The notes under the pieces are model-generated. The model searched no databases. It saw only the letters and a list, made by a program, of their open reading frames with translations, and was not told the DNA's origin. A program made the translations under genes and the position numbers. From contig NZ_JAFCKW010000014.1 of the NCBI RefSeq assembly GCF_018129965.1, forward strand, positions 62,001 to 126,000: a DNA stretch of 64,000 nt, given 5' to 3'. Position 1 is the stretch's first letter, and each line of letters starts with the position of its first letter. This document shows positions 1-8,665 of this stretch, one piece after another. This stretch comes from Bradyrhizobium diazoefficiens. GTDB taxonomy: Bacteria > Pseudomonadota > Alphaproteobacteria > Rhizobiales > Xanthobacteraceae.

Positions 1-2
1 AC

Positions 3-245
3 CTGAATATCGCCGAACTCGGGCCGCAGGGGCAGTTCGGCGTGGAGGCGGCCAGCGCCTATGCCTTCGGCAAATCCGCGGCGAACCTTTCCCCCCGTGA
101 GGCGGCGCTTCTGGCCTCGATCCTGCCGAATCCGGTCAAACGCAGCGCCAGGACCCCGGGACCCGGCGTCCGGCGCCTGGCAGGGACCTATGTGGCAAGG
201 GCGCAGGCCAGCTCACTGGCCACCTGCTGGCGGGACACACGCTGA
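3..245 (+). CDS. mtgA: Monofunctional peptidoglycan transglycosylase, C-terminal fragment
   Basis: Only the last 80 codons are in the window; the gene starts upstream and ends at the TGA at 243-245. The frame reads LNIAELGPQGQFGVEAAS, then FGKSAANLSPREAALLASIL and PNPVKRSARTPGP. This is the conserved end of the family-51 glycosyltransferase fold: the NIAE/GxxxFGxEAA stretch and the FxKxAxxLxxxEAAxLAxxLPNP stretch. MtgA polymerises lipid II into glycan strands at the inner membrane without a transpeptidase domain, and the stop soon after the PNP motif fits this single-domain form rather than a class A PBP. Its position just before rpmF is an arrangement I recall from rhizobiales. The membrane anchor and catalytic glutamate lie outside the window. 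Confidence 0.85.
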   Translation: MNIAELGPQGQFGVEAASAYAFGKSAANLSPREAALLASILPNPVKRSARTPGPGVRRLAGTYVARAQASSLATCWRDTR

Positions 246-413
246 TTTTAGGCCCTTTTCGGGCGCATTTTCCGGCCCAGAACCCTAGCTTTACGGCCAG
301 CCTTCCTCTATAAGCCCGGCCTTGATCGGCATTCAGCTCGCCTCGTGTTGCGGGTGCTGAGCCGTCCCCCGCGGACGATGCCCTGACAACACCAATCCCT
401 AGAGGATATTGAA

Positions 414-596
414 ATGGCCGTTCCGAGAAGAAAAACCTCGCCGTCGCGTCGTGGCATGCGCCGCTCGGCAGACGCCATCAAGAAGCCGACCTATGTGGAA
501 GACAAGGACTCCGGTGAGCTCCGTCGTCCCCACCATCTCGACCTCAAGACCGGCATGTACAAGGGCCGTCAGGTCTTGAAGAAGAAAGAGTCCTGA
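414..596 (+). CDS. rpmF: 50S ribosomal protein L32
   Basis: This 60-residue basic protein begins MAVPRRKTSPSRRGMRRSAD, the classic start of bacterial L32. It continues with the SGELRRPHHLDLKTGMYKGRQ segment of the alphaproteobacterial form and has no zinc-binding cysteine pairs, as usual in this lineage. L32 is a small component of the large ribosomal subunit. The start is the only ATG that gives the family N-terminus. The roughly 170 bases after the mtgA stop should hold its promoter, but I see no clear -35/-10 pair. Confidence 0.97.
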   Translation: MAVPRRKTSPSRRGMRRSADAIKKPTYVEDKDSGELRRPHHLDLKTGMYKGRQVLKKKES

Positions 597-613
597 AGCA
601 GGACTTGTTCTTG

Positions 614-648
614 GGCAGGATTTATTTGGCAGGATGATGTCTCCTGCC
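614..648 (+). terminator. Weak hairpin after rpmF
   Basis: GGCAGGA at 628-634 pairs with TCCTGCC at 642-648 around a 7-base loop; an extra GGCAGGA copy lies at 614-620. No run of T follows, so this is at best a weak or factor-assisted terminator. Confidence 0.3.
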
Positions 649-743
649 CGATTTCGGCCAACCCATGAGATATGACGTTGACGGCGGCGGAGCCCATGCT
701 TCGCCGCCGCGTTGTCCTGTCCGGATATCTTGATCGAGAAGGC

Positions 744-1403
744 ATGTCGCCGATGGTCGGTTTCCCGCTGCTCCTGATTCCGCTCGCGGTCTACAACATC
801 ATCGCCTTCCTGATGCCGAGCGTGTCCTTTACGGACGTGCTGTTCAAGGTGCCGATGATCACGGGCGAAGCCTGGCCGGTCACGCTCTCCGACGTCATGC
901 TCGCGATCGGTGTCGTGCTGCTGCTGCTCGAAGTGGTCAAGGGCGCGCGGCCCGGCTCCAAATTCCTGATGGATCACCTGCTGTCGCTGATCGTGTTCGG
1001 CGCGGCCGCGGCCGAATTCGTGATGTGGCCCAAATTCGGCAACTCCACCTATTTCCTGCTGGTTCTGCTCGCGATGGCCGATTTCCTCGGCGGCATTGCG
1101 CAGCGTACGCGCCGCCGCGTCACCTATGTCGCGGAGACGACAGTGCCGGCACCGCGCAAGGTCAAGCGCCCGGTCGAAGTACCGGTGGAGGATGTCACGC
1201 CGGAGCCGAGGTTCGAGCCGGTGACGACCCCGCAGCCGGCACCGGCCATGCCGCCCGCCTCGTTGGCGCAATCGGTTGCCGAGTCCGTGCTGATGGATCA
1301 TCCAGCTCCGAAGCCGGTGCAGAGCACGCCCTCGCCGGAAATCCCCTCGCCGCATCTGCAGCCGGGCAACGGCACGCCGTCGCCGGATACGCCGCGCGGA
1401 TAG
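744..1403 (+). CDS. Membrane protein with proline-rich cytosolic tail, function unknown
   Basis: The frame is open from an ATG at 672 (243 residues), but the ATG at 744 (219 residues) is preceded by GAGAAGG and starts just before the first hydrophobic segment, so I prefer it. Three to four membrane segments are visible: around FPLLLIPLAVYNIIAFLM, LSDVMLAIGVVLLLLEVV, LLSLIVFGAAAAEFVM and FLLVLLAMADFLGGI. The last 100 residues are hydrophilic and rich in Pro, Val and Glu (TPEPRFEPVTTPQPAPAMP), like a disordered tail. I recognise the type as a conserved Bradyrhizobium membrane protein but no function is known to me. It is a single gene downstream of rpmF. Confidence 0.7.
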   Translation: MSPMVGFPLLLIPLAVYNIIAFLMPSVSFTDVLFKVPMITGEAWPVTLSDVMLAIGVVLLLLEVVKGARPGSKFLMDHLLSLIVFGAAAAEFVMWPKFGNSTYFLLVLLAMADFLGGIAQRTRRRVTYVAETTVPAPRKVKRPVEVPVEDVTPEPRFEPVTTPQPAPAMPPASLAQSVAESVLMDHPAPKPVQSTPSPEIPSPHLQPGNGTPSPDTPRG

Positions 1404-1405
1404 CC

Positions 1406-1666
1406 TTACGCGACCTGCCGGGTCCGTGCGCTGACGCTTTGCAGCGGGCGTTTGATGCCATAGGCCGCGTGGGCGTCTTCTGAAGAGCCACGGCGCAGAC
1501 GGCTGGTCTGGGGGAGGTGCTCGGCATTTGCGATGAGCTGGGTGACGAAGCTCGGGTCGGGACGCGGCAGTGGCGCCTTGTGGACCCACGCAAGGGTCGG
1601 CATCATCGGCACCAGGGCCGAGCCCCGATCATTGTCCGTCCGGTCCGGTTGATTCGTACTTAACAT
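1406..1666 (-). CDS. Small hypothetical protein (86 aa)
   Basis: This minus-strand frame converges on the membrane-protein gene and leaves 2 bases between the stops. It starts MLSTNQPDRTDNDRG and contains LAWVHKAPLPRPDPSFVTQL followed by IANAEHLPQTSRLRR. The PDPSFVTQLIA-AEH-PQTRRLR pattern looks like a recurring Bradyrhizobium hypothetical family, which is the reason to prefer it over the other open frames here. It has no signal peptide, membrane segment or known domain. The ribosome site is weak. The 176 bases between it and the next gene (1667-1843) hold nothing I can identify. Confidence 0.55.
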   Translation of the reverse strand: MLSTNQPDRTDNDRGSALVPMMPTLAWVHKAPLPRPDPSFVTQLIANAEHLPQTSRLRRGSSEDAHAAYGIKRPLQSVSARTRQVA

Positions 1667-1843
1667 CGCAAGCACCGTTGATTCGGCGACCTGTCGCGTT
1701 TCGAGACGCTGGCGCCGCTATGTGCCATGCCCTCGCAAGGCCTATGCCGGCCGGGCCGGGTGGGTTCCGGGAGCCTGCCAAACGTGGTTTCCAAATTGTT
1801 TATGAACTTTGCCTAGGGTTGAGGGCGAATCCGGCCGTAGTCT

Positions 1844-3580
1844 GTGCCGACAGAGGACTCCCCACTGTCCCGAAACGAGGCGATTTTGACCCCTGCATTG
1901 CCGCAAGCCTCCGACATCCTGGCCGCCCTCGGTCAGGCCGTGTTCGCCTGGGATATCGCCAGCGACGTCATCGTCTGGGGTGAGCAGGCCGGCGCCATCT
2001 TCCCCGGCATCCCTCCTGAACGACTGGCGACCGGCGCCGAATTCGCCAAGCTGATCGAGCCCGCGCAAACGCTGCGGACCGCCGCGCTGGCGCAGACCTC
2101 GGCGGTGCATGGTGCCGACGGCACGCCCTACCGGGTCGAGTACGGCGTCCGCATGAGCGCTTCCGATCCCGTCATCTGGATCGAGGAGACCGGCCGCTGG
2201 TTTGCCGGGCCCGACGGTCGTCCCATCCGCGCGGTCGGCTCCGTCCGCATCAACAACGAACGCCATGCCCGGGACGAGGAATTGGCGAAACTCGCCCGGC
2301 TCGATCCGTTGACGGGCGAGCTCAATCGCCTGCACCTGGTCGCGGCGCTGGCCGAGGCGATCGAGGAAACGACCCGCTTCCGCTCGACCGCGGCCTTCAT
2401 GCTGGTCGGCATCGATCATCTCGCCCGCGTCAACGACGCCTTCGGTTTCGACGTCGCCGACGCCGTGATTCTCGACGCCGCCAAGCGCATTCGCGCGCGC
2501 TTGCGCGGCGGCGACGTGCTCGGACGCTTCTCCGGCAACAAGTTCGGCCTGATCCTGAAGAACTGTTCCGTCGACGACATGAACGTCGCCGCCGAGCGTT
2601 TCCTCGCCGGAATTCGCGACGAGGTGGTGCCGACCAAGTCCGGACCCGTCTCGGTCACCGCTTCGATCGGTGCGGTCAGCGTGCCGCGCCATGCCCGCCA
2701 CACCGATGAAGCCGTCAATCGCGCCCATGAGACGCTGGATGCCGCCAAGCGTCGCCGTGCCGGATCGTTCGCGATATGGCGTCCGGATGCCGTGCGCGAC
2801 GAGCAGCGCCGCGTCAACATCCGCGTCACCGACGAGATCGTCACCGCGCTGAACGAGCGTCGCATCAAGCTCGCCTATGAGCCCGTGGTTTCGGCGGCCT
2901 CGCGCAAGCCCGCATTCCACGAATGTCTGGTGCGGATGGATCAGGGCGGCGGGCAGGTGCTGCTTGCGCCCGACATCGTACCGGTGGCCGAACGGCTCGG
3001 CTTGATCCGCCTCGTCGACCACCGGGTGCTCGAACTCGTGGTCGCCGAGCTTGCGGCTGCGCCCGATGTCAGCCTCAGCCTCAATATCTCGCCGGATACG
3101 ACGATGGATCCGGACTGGTGGGCCAGCATCGAATCCCTCATGCGCGCGCATCCGGGTGTTGCCGAGCGGCTGATCGTCGAGATCACGGAGACGGTCGCGA
3201 TCAAGGATATCGACGATGTGCGCGGTTTCGTCACGCGGCTGAAGAATTTCGGCAGCCGCATTGCCATCGACGATTTCGGCGCCGGCTACACCTCGTTCCG
3301 GAACCTGCGCAAGCTCGGTGTCGACATCGTCAAGATCGACGGCGCCTTCGTGCAGAACATCACGCACTCCGCCGACGACCGCGCCTTCGTGCAGACCCTG
3401 ATCGACCTCGCCCGCCGCCTCGACATCAAGACGGTGGCCGAGTGGGTGCAGGACGAGGAGGCCGCCACCATGCTGCGCGACTGGGGCTGCGACTACATCC
3501 AGGGGCGCCTGATCGGACTCGCCTCGGCCGAGCGTCCATGGGGCACGCCGCCGGACAACGCGTTGCCTGCGGCGAGCTAG
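1844..3580 (+). CDS. PAS / degenerate GGDEF / EAL cyclic-di-GMP phosphodiesterase
   Basis: 578 residues from a GTG start; TTG codons further in are possible alternatives. Residues about 25-140 form a PAS-like sensor (AVFAWDIASDVIVWGEQAG). Residues about 150-310 form a diguanylate-cyclase fold in which GGDEF is replaced by SGNKF (230-234), so it should not make c-di-GMP. Residues about 330-560 form an EAL domain: the signature is HECLVR (Glu360), followed by LNISPD, EITET, IDDFGAGYTSF, VKIDG, TVAEW and YIQG. The acidic residues and lysine needed for metal and water activation therefore appear present. I infer hydrolysis of c-di-GMP to pGpG, with the degenerate GGDEF domain perhaps regulatory. 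No membrane segments are visible. It converges on the second c-di-GMP protein at 3703-6615. Confidence 0.85.
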   Translation: MPTEDSPLSRNEAILTPALPQASDILAALGQAVFAWDIASDVIVWGEQAGAIFPGIPPERLATGAEFAKLIEPAQTLRTAALAQTSAVHGADGTPYRVEYGVRMSASDPVIWIEETGRWFAGPDGRPIRAVGSVRINNERHARDEELAKLARLDPLTGELNRLHLVAALAEAIEETTRFRSTAAFMLVGIDHLARVNDAFGFDVADAVILDAAKRIRARLRGGDVLGRFSGNKFGLILKNCSVDDMNVAAERFLAGIRDEVVPTKSGPVSVTASIGAVSVPRHARHTDEAVNRAHETLDAAKRRRAGSFAIWRPDAVRDEQRRVNIRVTDEIVTALNERRIKLAYEPVVSAASRKPAFHECLVRMDQGGGQVLLAPDIVPVAERLGLIRLVDHRVLELVVAELAAAPDVSLSLNISPDTTMDPDWWASIESLMRAHPGVAERLIVEITETVAIKDIDDVRGFVTRLKNFGSRIAIDDFGAGYTSFRNLRKLGVDIVKIDGAFVQNITHSADDRAFVQTLIDLARRLDIKTVAEWVQDEEAATMLRDWGCDYIQGRLIGLASAERPWGTPPDNALPAAS

Positions 3581-3607
3581 ATCGTCGCGCGGCGAGTTAT
3601 CGTCGGC

Positions 3608-3692
3608 TTGGCAAAGCGTAATGTGCCCACCATGGCGTGCCGCGGGGTTGGAGAGGTAGCGGGCTCGCCGCAAGGGCGCCTTTTGCCCACGT
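3608..3692. repeat. Degenerate GGGCAAAGCG-type palindromic repeat
   Basis: Between the two convergent c-di-GMP genes, GGCAAAGCG..GTGCCCACCATGGCG and a terminal TTTTGCCCAC resemble a decayed copy of the repeats at 12690-12784 and 44188-44279. The match is partial. Confidence 0.4.
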
Positions 3693-3702
3693 GCACGGGT
3701 GA

Positions 3703-6615
3703 CTACGCCACCCGTCGAACCGCGCTCAGCGTCTCGATCGTGCGTCCGACCTCCGCGGCCGGACAGGGCCGGCCGAAATAATATCCCTGCACCGCGGTAC
3801 AGCCGCACTCGCGGACGAAGTCGAGTTGCTCGATCGTCTCCACGCCCTCCGCCGTGGTTTCGACGCCGAGCACGGCGCCGAGGCTGGCGATAGTGCGGAC
3901 GATGGCAACGCTCTCCGGGCTTTCACCGAGCGTGCCGACGAAGGAGCGATCGATCTTGATACGGTCGAACGGAAATTTGCGCAGATAGCTCAGCGAGGAA
4001 TAGCCGACGCCGAAATCGTCGAGGCTGACGCGCACGCCGAGCGCGCGGAGCTGGTGCAGGATCTCGATGGTCGCCTCGCTGTCGTCGAGCAGCGCCGTCT
4101 CGGTCACTTCGAGCTCGAGGCGATGCGGCGGCAGTCCAGCCTCGGCGAGCGCACTCGTGACCATCGCCACCAGCCCACGGAAGCGAAACTGCACGGGCGA
4201 CAGATTGACCGCGATGGTGAGGTCCGGCCAGGACGCTGCGGTCGCGCAGGCCGCGCGCAGCACCCATTCGCCGATGGGAACAATGAGGCCGGTCTCCTCC
4301 GCAATCGGAATGAACTCGGCCGGAGAGACCGGGCCGCGCGTCGGATGGTTCCAGCGCAACAGCGCCTCGAAGCCGGTGAGCTCGGACCGGTCGAGCCGGA
4401 CCTGAGGCTGAAACACCAGGTGGAATTCGCGGCCCTCGAGGGCGCCGCGGAGATCATGCTCGAGCGCATGGCGGCTGCGCGCCTGCTCCTCCATTTCCGG
4501 CTCGAACAGCTGATAGGCGCCGCGCCCCTTGGCCTTGGCCCGATACAGGGCGAGATCGGCGCACTTCATCAGTTCGTCCGCGTCGAGGCCATGATCGGGC
4601 GCGACCGCGATGCCGATGGAGACGCCGACATGGATCGACTGGTTCTGCAGCGGCGGCGGGCGGCCGATGATCTCGACCAGCCTGCGGGCGAGCCGTTCGG
4701 CCGATTGCGGCTGGGGTCCGCGCTGCAGCACCGCGAATTCGTCGCCGCCGAGCCGGGCGACCGTATCATGCGGGCCGGCATGCTCCCTCAGCTTTTCCGC
4801 GACCCAGCGCAGCAGCCCGTCGCCTGCGGCGTGCCCGAGCCTGTCGTTGACGGTCTTGAAATTGTCGAGGTCGAGGCAGAGCACCGCGAGATGGCCACCC
4901 GCCGTGGCGACCAGGTTGAGGCCTTCGCCCATCCTGTCGCGAAACACGGTTCGATTGGGCAGGTCGGTCAGCGAATCGTGGCTTGCCATATGCGCGAAGC
5001 GCGCCTGGGTCTTGTGGCGCTCGGTGACGTCTTCGTAGGTCACGACCCAGCCGCCATGCGCCATGCGGGTGTGGTTCAACTTGATGACGCGGCCGTCGCT
5101 CAAGGTTCGATTGACCGTGTAGGAACCGTCGCGGAGCCGCTCCAGATAGTCGGCATAGAGCTGCGCGGCCGTCATCTTCGGGTGATTGCCGAGCGAGCAG
5201 CTGTACTCCATGACGTCGCGAATCGGAACGCCGGGCTTCACGACGTCCGTCGACAGGCCGTACATCTCGAGGTAGCGCTTGTTGTAGACGATGATGCGCA
5301 GCTGGCTGTCGAGCATGCACAAGCCGTGCGGCATGTTGTTGAGTGCGGCGTCGAACCGGCGATATTGCTCGCTCAGTTCCTCGATCGCGCGTTCGCGCTC
5401 GGTAATGTCCTCGTAGGTCGCGACGAAGCCGCCTTCGGCCAGCGCGCAATAGCGAACCGAAACCACGGTGTCGTTGGACATGCGCCGGTGCATCGGCGAA
5501 TCGTCGTGTCGTGCGATTCGCGCGCGGGCATTTTCCATGATTTGTTGCGGGCTGTCTTCCGAGACGAAGGCGCCGTTCGCCATCGCTCGTTCGATCAGCT
5601 CGGTGAGGTGCGTGCCGGGCCTGGTCTCGTCCAGCGACAGCCGATAGAGCTTCCGGTAAGTCGTGTTGCAAACGCGAAGCCGCATGTCGCCGTCGTAGAA
5701 GGCGAGCCCGTGCGCCATGTTCTCCAGCGCCGCATCGAGCATGAAGTTCTGCTGCCTCAGCGTCTCTTCATATTGGAGTCGCTCGGTGACGTCTTCGTGC
5801 ACGGTGATGCGGCCGCCATCGGGCAGGAATCGGGAGATCGTCTGCACCATCCGGCCGTCATATCGCATGACCAGCGCGGGCTTCGGATTCCTGCTGCGGG
5901 CGTTGGCGATCCATTCGTCGCGGACTTCGTCCTGCGACATTCCCGGCAGATTACCGCGCGAAAACCAGTGATCGATCACCACGCTCTGCGAGGCACCCGG
6001 CTTCACGACGTCGCGATCCAGATTGTAGAGGCGAAGAAACTGGTCGTTGCACACGACGAGCCGGTCTTCGGCATCGTACATGACGAGCCCATGGGACATG
6101 TTGGCAAGCGCGTGCTGGCTGCGTTCGGTCTGAACGCGCAGCTCCGCCTCGAGCCGGGCGAGGCGGGTCACGTCGTCGCAGATCGTCATCCAGCCGCCGC
6201 CGGGAAGCGGTTTCATGTCGAGCGTCATGACGCGGCCGTCGGCGAGTGTCTGCTCGGTGCGGAACGCCTCGCCGGCGGCGATCAGCGTGAGCCGCGTCGT
6301 GTACAGCGCGTCGAGGTCGCTACGCGCAATGTTGCCGAGCGCAGAGCTGTGCGCGAGCACGTCGCGATAAGACGTGCCTCGCGATACCACGTCGGGCGAT
6401 AGGTTGAAGAGTTCGAGATAGCGCCGGTTGAGCAGTACGATCCGGTTGGCCGCGTCATAGACGCAGACGCCCTGCTCCATGCGGTCCAGCGCAAGCTGAC
6501 TCAGCGCGAGCAAGGCCTCCGCGTTGTGTCCGCAATCCGTGCGGGGCTCGTCGTTGAGGGGCGATGTCATGGGATCAGCGGATTTTACCGGGCACTCGAC
6601 GCGACGCAAATTCAC
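3703..6615 (-). CDS. Four-PAS GGDEF-EAL bifunctional cyclic-di-GMP protein
   Basis: 970 residues; an internal ATG at 6570 (MTSPLNDEP) is an equally good start. Four successive PAS units of about 120 residues begin near residues 35, 165, 290 and 418, each opening with a similar ALDNMxxGLxxYDxxxRLxxxN pattern (EQGVCVYD, SHGLVMYD, AHGLAFYD, PHGLCMLD) and ending in an EDVTER-type linker. A GGDEF domain follows at about 540-705 with an intact RLGGDEFAVL (623-627), then an EAL domain at about 715-955 with GFEALLRWNHP, NLSPVQF, EVTET, DDFGVGYSSL and KIDRSF. Both output domains look catalytically complete. It has no membrane segments, so it is likely a cytosolic sensor. It stands alone, reading away from the next operon. 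Confidence 0.92.
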   Translation of the reverse strand: MNLRRVECPVKSADPMTSPLNDEPRTDCGHNAEALLALSQLALDRMEQGVCVYDAANRIVLLNRRYLELFNLSPDVVSRGTSYRDVLAHSSALGNIARSDLDALYTTRLTLIAAGEAFRTEQTLADGRVMTLDMKPLPGGGWMTICDDVTRLARLEAELRVQTERSQHALANMSHGLVMYDAEDRLVVCNDQFLRLYNLDRDVVKPGASQSVVIDHWFSRGNLPGMSQDEVRDEWIANARSRNPKPALVMRYDGRMVQTISRFLPDGGRITVHEDVTERLQYEETLRQQNFMLDAALENMAHGLAFYDGDMRLRVCNTTYRKLYRLSLDETRPGTHLTELIERAMANGAFVSEDSPQQIMENARARIARHDDSPMHRRMSNDTVVSVRYCALAEGGFVATYEDITERERAIEELSEQYRRFDAALNNMPHGLCMLDSQLRIIVYNKRYLEMYGLSTDVVKPGVPIRDVMEYSCSLGNHPKMTAAQLYADYLERLRDGSYTVNRTLSDGRVIKLNHTRMAHGGWVVTYEDVTERHKTQARFAHMASHDSLTDLPNRTVFRDRMGEGLNLVATAGGHLAVLCLDLDNFKTVNDRLGHAAGDGLLRWVAEKLREHAGPHDTVARLGGDEFAVLQRGPQPQSAERLARRLVEIIGRPPPLQNQSIHVGVSIGIAVAPDHGLDADELMKCADLALYRAKAKGRGAYQLFEPEMEEQARSRHALEHDLRGALEGREFHLVFQPQVRLDRSELTGFEALLRWNHPTRGPVSPAEFIPIAEETGLIVPIGEWVLRAACATAASWPDLTIAVNLSPVQFRFRGLVAMVTSALAEAGLPPHRLELEVTETALLDDSEATIEILHQLRALGVRVSLDDFGVGYSSLSYLRKFPFDRIKIDRSFVGTLGESPESVAIVRTIASLGAVLGVETTAEGVETIEQLDFVRECGCTAVQGYYFGRPCPAAEVGRTIETLSAVRRVA

Positions 6616-6706
6616 CCTTCGAGCGTAGCGGAGACCCCGGAAAAATCTCTTAATCGCAGTAGTTTACGGAAAGTGACGGTCGGTCCTGACCGAGCGTTCC
6701 GCTCGC

Positions 6707-7645
6707 TCACGGCCCGTACAGCACGAGTTCGGTGTCGGTGAGGTCGGCAAGCTGCGGCCGATGCGGGCCCCTGAAATATTTGCGGCCGCGCCGCTCGGTA
6801 TAAATTCCGACCATGCCCGGAATCGGAGCATTGGCATCCACGGCTACCGCGATCTTGCCGAGCCGCAGCAGCAGCCGGCCGATGCGGCCCGCGCAGTCGG
6901 CGTATTCGGCGGCGCTGCGGCAGTAGATCAGCCTCATCGCAGGCGGCGCGATGAAGCCGCGGCGGATGCGCACTGGCTGCAGGATGAAGGGGAAAGTTCC
7001 TTTCGGCGTACGGCAGACGAGGCTGAGGCAATTGTAGCGCGCATGACGCGTCAGCAGATCGGTCTCGTCGTCGGTCAGCCCTTCGATCGTCTTGGTGTGC
7101 TGCGAGATGACCTCGATCTTGCTCCAGCGCGGCGCGCGTGTCAGGGCGGGCACAGAGAAGAAGATTCCGCGGCAATAGTCCCGGAACCCTTGCGTCTCGA
7201 TGATCGGCCACGTCCACGGCGCCGGGCTGATGTTGAGGTAGGTCACGTCCTTGTGCCGCTGCGCGATCTTGGTCAGCAGCGGAGCGTAGTTGCGGTAGGC
7301 CGGATCGACATACCAGCTCGACAGATTGCACTGGATCGCCGTCTGTTCGCCGTACTTGCGCGCCGTGTAGATCAGCAGCAGCACGCCGACCGGCGTGCCG
7401 TCATTGTCGATCATGTAGCCGAAGCGCGGATAGCCCTCCGGCACCGGCCGGAAGGCCTGCCGGCGCAGGCCCTGGATCCAGTAGTTGCGCGAGCGACCGA
7501 CGAAGCCGCGCGTCAACAGGTCCGCGACCGCATCGACGTCGGCTTCGGTGATCTCGCGGCAGCGAACCTTGGTGTGGATCACGCTCGTCTTACCCGTTGA
7601 AATGGCAGGCCTCGTTTTCTCAGCGCCAGCTTTCGCCATGGACAT
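6707..7645 (-). CDS. GNAT-fold-like protein of the aminoacyl-carrier-protein operon
   Basis: 312 residues; the start is at 7645 or 7639 (MAKAG), overlapping the end of the ligase gene by about 20 bases, so the two are probably translationally coupled. The N-terminal half reads like an acyltransferase (GNAT) fold: CREITEADVDAVADLLTRGF, then GVLLLIYTA, then SSWYVDPAYRNYAPLL. The usual R/Q-x-x-G-x-G/A acetyl-CoA loop is not clear, so the donor may not be acetyl-CoA. The last 100 residues resemble no domain I know. As the third gene behind a flavoprotein and an amino acid:carrier-protein ligase, it may move the amino acid from the carrier to an acceptor; this is inference from context only. Confidence 0.7.
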   Translation of the reverse strand: MSMAKAGAEKTRPAISTGKTSVIHTKVRCREITEADVDAVADLLTRGFVGRSRNYWIQGLRRQAFRPVPEGYPRFGYMIDNDGTPVGVLLLIYTARKYGEQTAIQCNLSSWYVDPAYRNYAPLLTKIAQRHKDVTYLNISPAPWTWPIIETQGFRDYCRGIFFSVPALTRAPRWSKIEVISQHTKTIEGLTDDETDLLTRHARYNCLSLVCRTPKGTFPFILQPVRIRRGFIAPPAMRLIYCRSAAEYADCAGRIGRLLLRLGKIAVAVDANAPIPGMVGIYTERRGRKYFRGPHRPQLADLTDTELVLYGP

Positions 7646-8600
7646 CGGCCGCGACTTGCGGCGTCAGGCCCATGATCTCCCGCACCTTGGCGGGCCAGGC
7701 GGAGAGGTCGGTGCCGTGGGTGTGGAACATGGCGACGGCGAGGCGGTCCATGCCGAAGGCGACGCAGCCCGTGTGGGCCGGTTCTCCGTTGGCGTCCTGA
7801 ATGCCCCAGGTCGTGCCGAAATGCTCGCGGTGATAGTTGAAGCTCATGCAGGCGGTCGGCTGTTCTTCCGAGCGCAGCGGGATCAGGAGCTCGAATTTGA
7901 GCTGCTGCTGCTTCTGGCTCACCGCCTTCATCTGGCCGACGCGGCCGAAGAACGGATCGCTGGCATAGTCGACGCGGAAGGTGAGGCCGAGGTCGCGGGC
8001 GATCGCCTGCGCGCGCACCATCCAGCGCTCGCGGAAATCGGCGACGTCGTCGGGCGTGCCGATGCAGACATATTCGCGCATGCGGAAGGACTGCAGCCGG
8101 TCGAGATGCTTCGACGGCTCGCGGCGGAAGCAGTCGGCGGCAACGTCGAATCGCAGGCCGCCCTTCGGCAGCGGTCCGCGGCTCGCCGCGATCGGATAGA
8201 CCGGATAGCAGGCGGCCGGCGACAGCACGAGGTCGGCCGGCGAAAGCGAGGATGTCCAGTCGCCGCCGGCATCGAAGCGGCTGACCGCGGCGTTGATCTC
8301 GCGTTCAGTGCCGTGCAGGCCGCAAACGCAGCCGAGCAGGTTCGGAAAGCTCTTGAGATAGCCCGACTTCTCGAGCTGGGTGCGGCTCATCACCGGCGGG
8401 AAGCGCATTACCTCGGTGCCGGCTTCGCGATGGTTCGTGATCAGTGCGGCGAGCTTCTCGACCACGCCCTCATAGAGCGCGGTGCGGGCATAGACGCCGT
8501 CAGCGCCCATGCGGTGAAACAGCTTGTCGGCGAGATGATCGAGCGGGTCTGCGATCTGCGGCGCGGTCTCGGGCGACTCGGGGAGAACAGCAATGCTCAT
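7620..8600 (-). CDS. Amino acid:[acyl-carrier-protein] ligase (class II aaRS-like)
   Basis: 326 residues from the ATG at 8600 (MSIAVLPESP), preceded by AGGAAG; an upstream in-frame start at 8642 has no such site. The protein is a truncated atypical seryl-tRNA-synthetase-like catalytic core without a tRNA-binding arm. Motif 2 is visible as CFRREPSKHLDRLQSFRMRE and motif 3 as GCVAFGMDRLAVAMF. Cys131, Glu176 and Cys279 match the Cys-Glu-Cys zinc site of the Bradyrhizobium enzymes that activate glycine or alanine with ATP. Those enzymes transfer the amino acid to the phosphopantetheine of a small carrier protein, not to tRNA. It is the middle gene of an operon with a flavoprotein (upstream) and a GNAT-like protein; the carrier protein is divergent at 10240. 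The choice between Gly and Ala cannot be read here. Confidence 0.93.
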   Translation of the reverse strand: MSIAVLPESPETAPQIADPLDHLADKLFHRMGADGVYARTALYEGVVEKLAALITNHREAGTEVMRFPPVMSRTQLEKSGYLKSFPNLLGCVCGLHGTEREINAAVSRFDAGGDWTSSLSPADLVLSPAACYPVYPIAASRGPLPKGGLRFDVAADCFRREPSKHLDRLQSFRMREYVCIGTPDDVADFRERWMVRAQAIARDLGLTFRVDYASDPFFGRVGQMKAVSQKQQQLKFELLIPLRSEEQPTACMSFNYHREHFGTTWGIQDANGEPAHTGCVAFGMDRLAVAMFHTHGTDLSAWPAKVREIMGLTPQVAADVHGESWR

Positions 8601-8665
8601 TTTCGACTTCCTGAAATCTGAAATTGTTCTTGTTGGCCTCAAGGCACGTCAGTCGCGAAGCTTCT

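Noticed and set aside
1742..3808. A 688-codon open frame on the minus strand
   Set aside because: Antisense to the PAS/GGDEF/EAL gene; the translation has no motifs and typical shadow composition.
3826..6402. An 858-codon open frame on the plus strand
   Set aside because: Antisense to the four-PAS GGDEF-EAL gene, whose domains are unmistakable.
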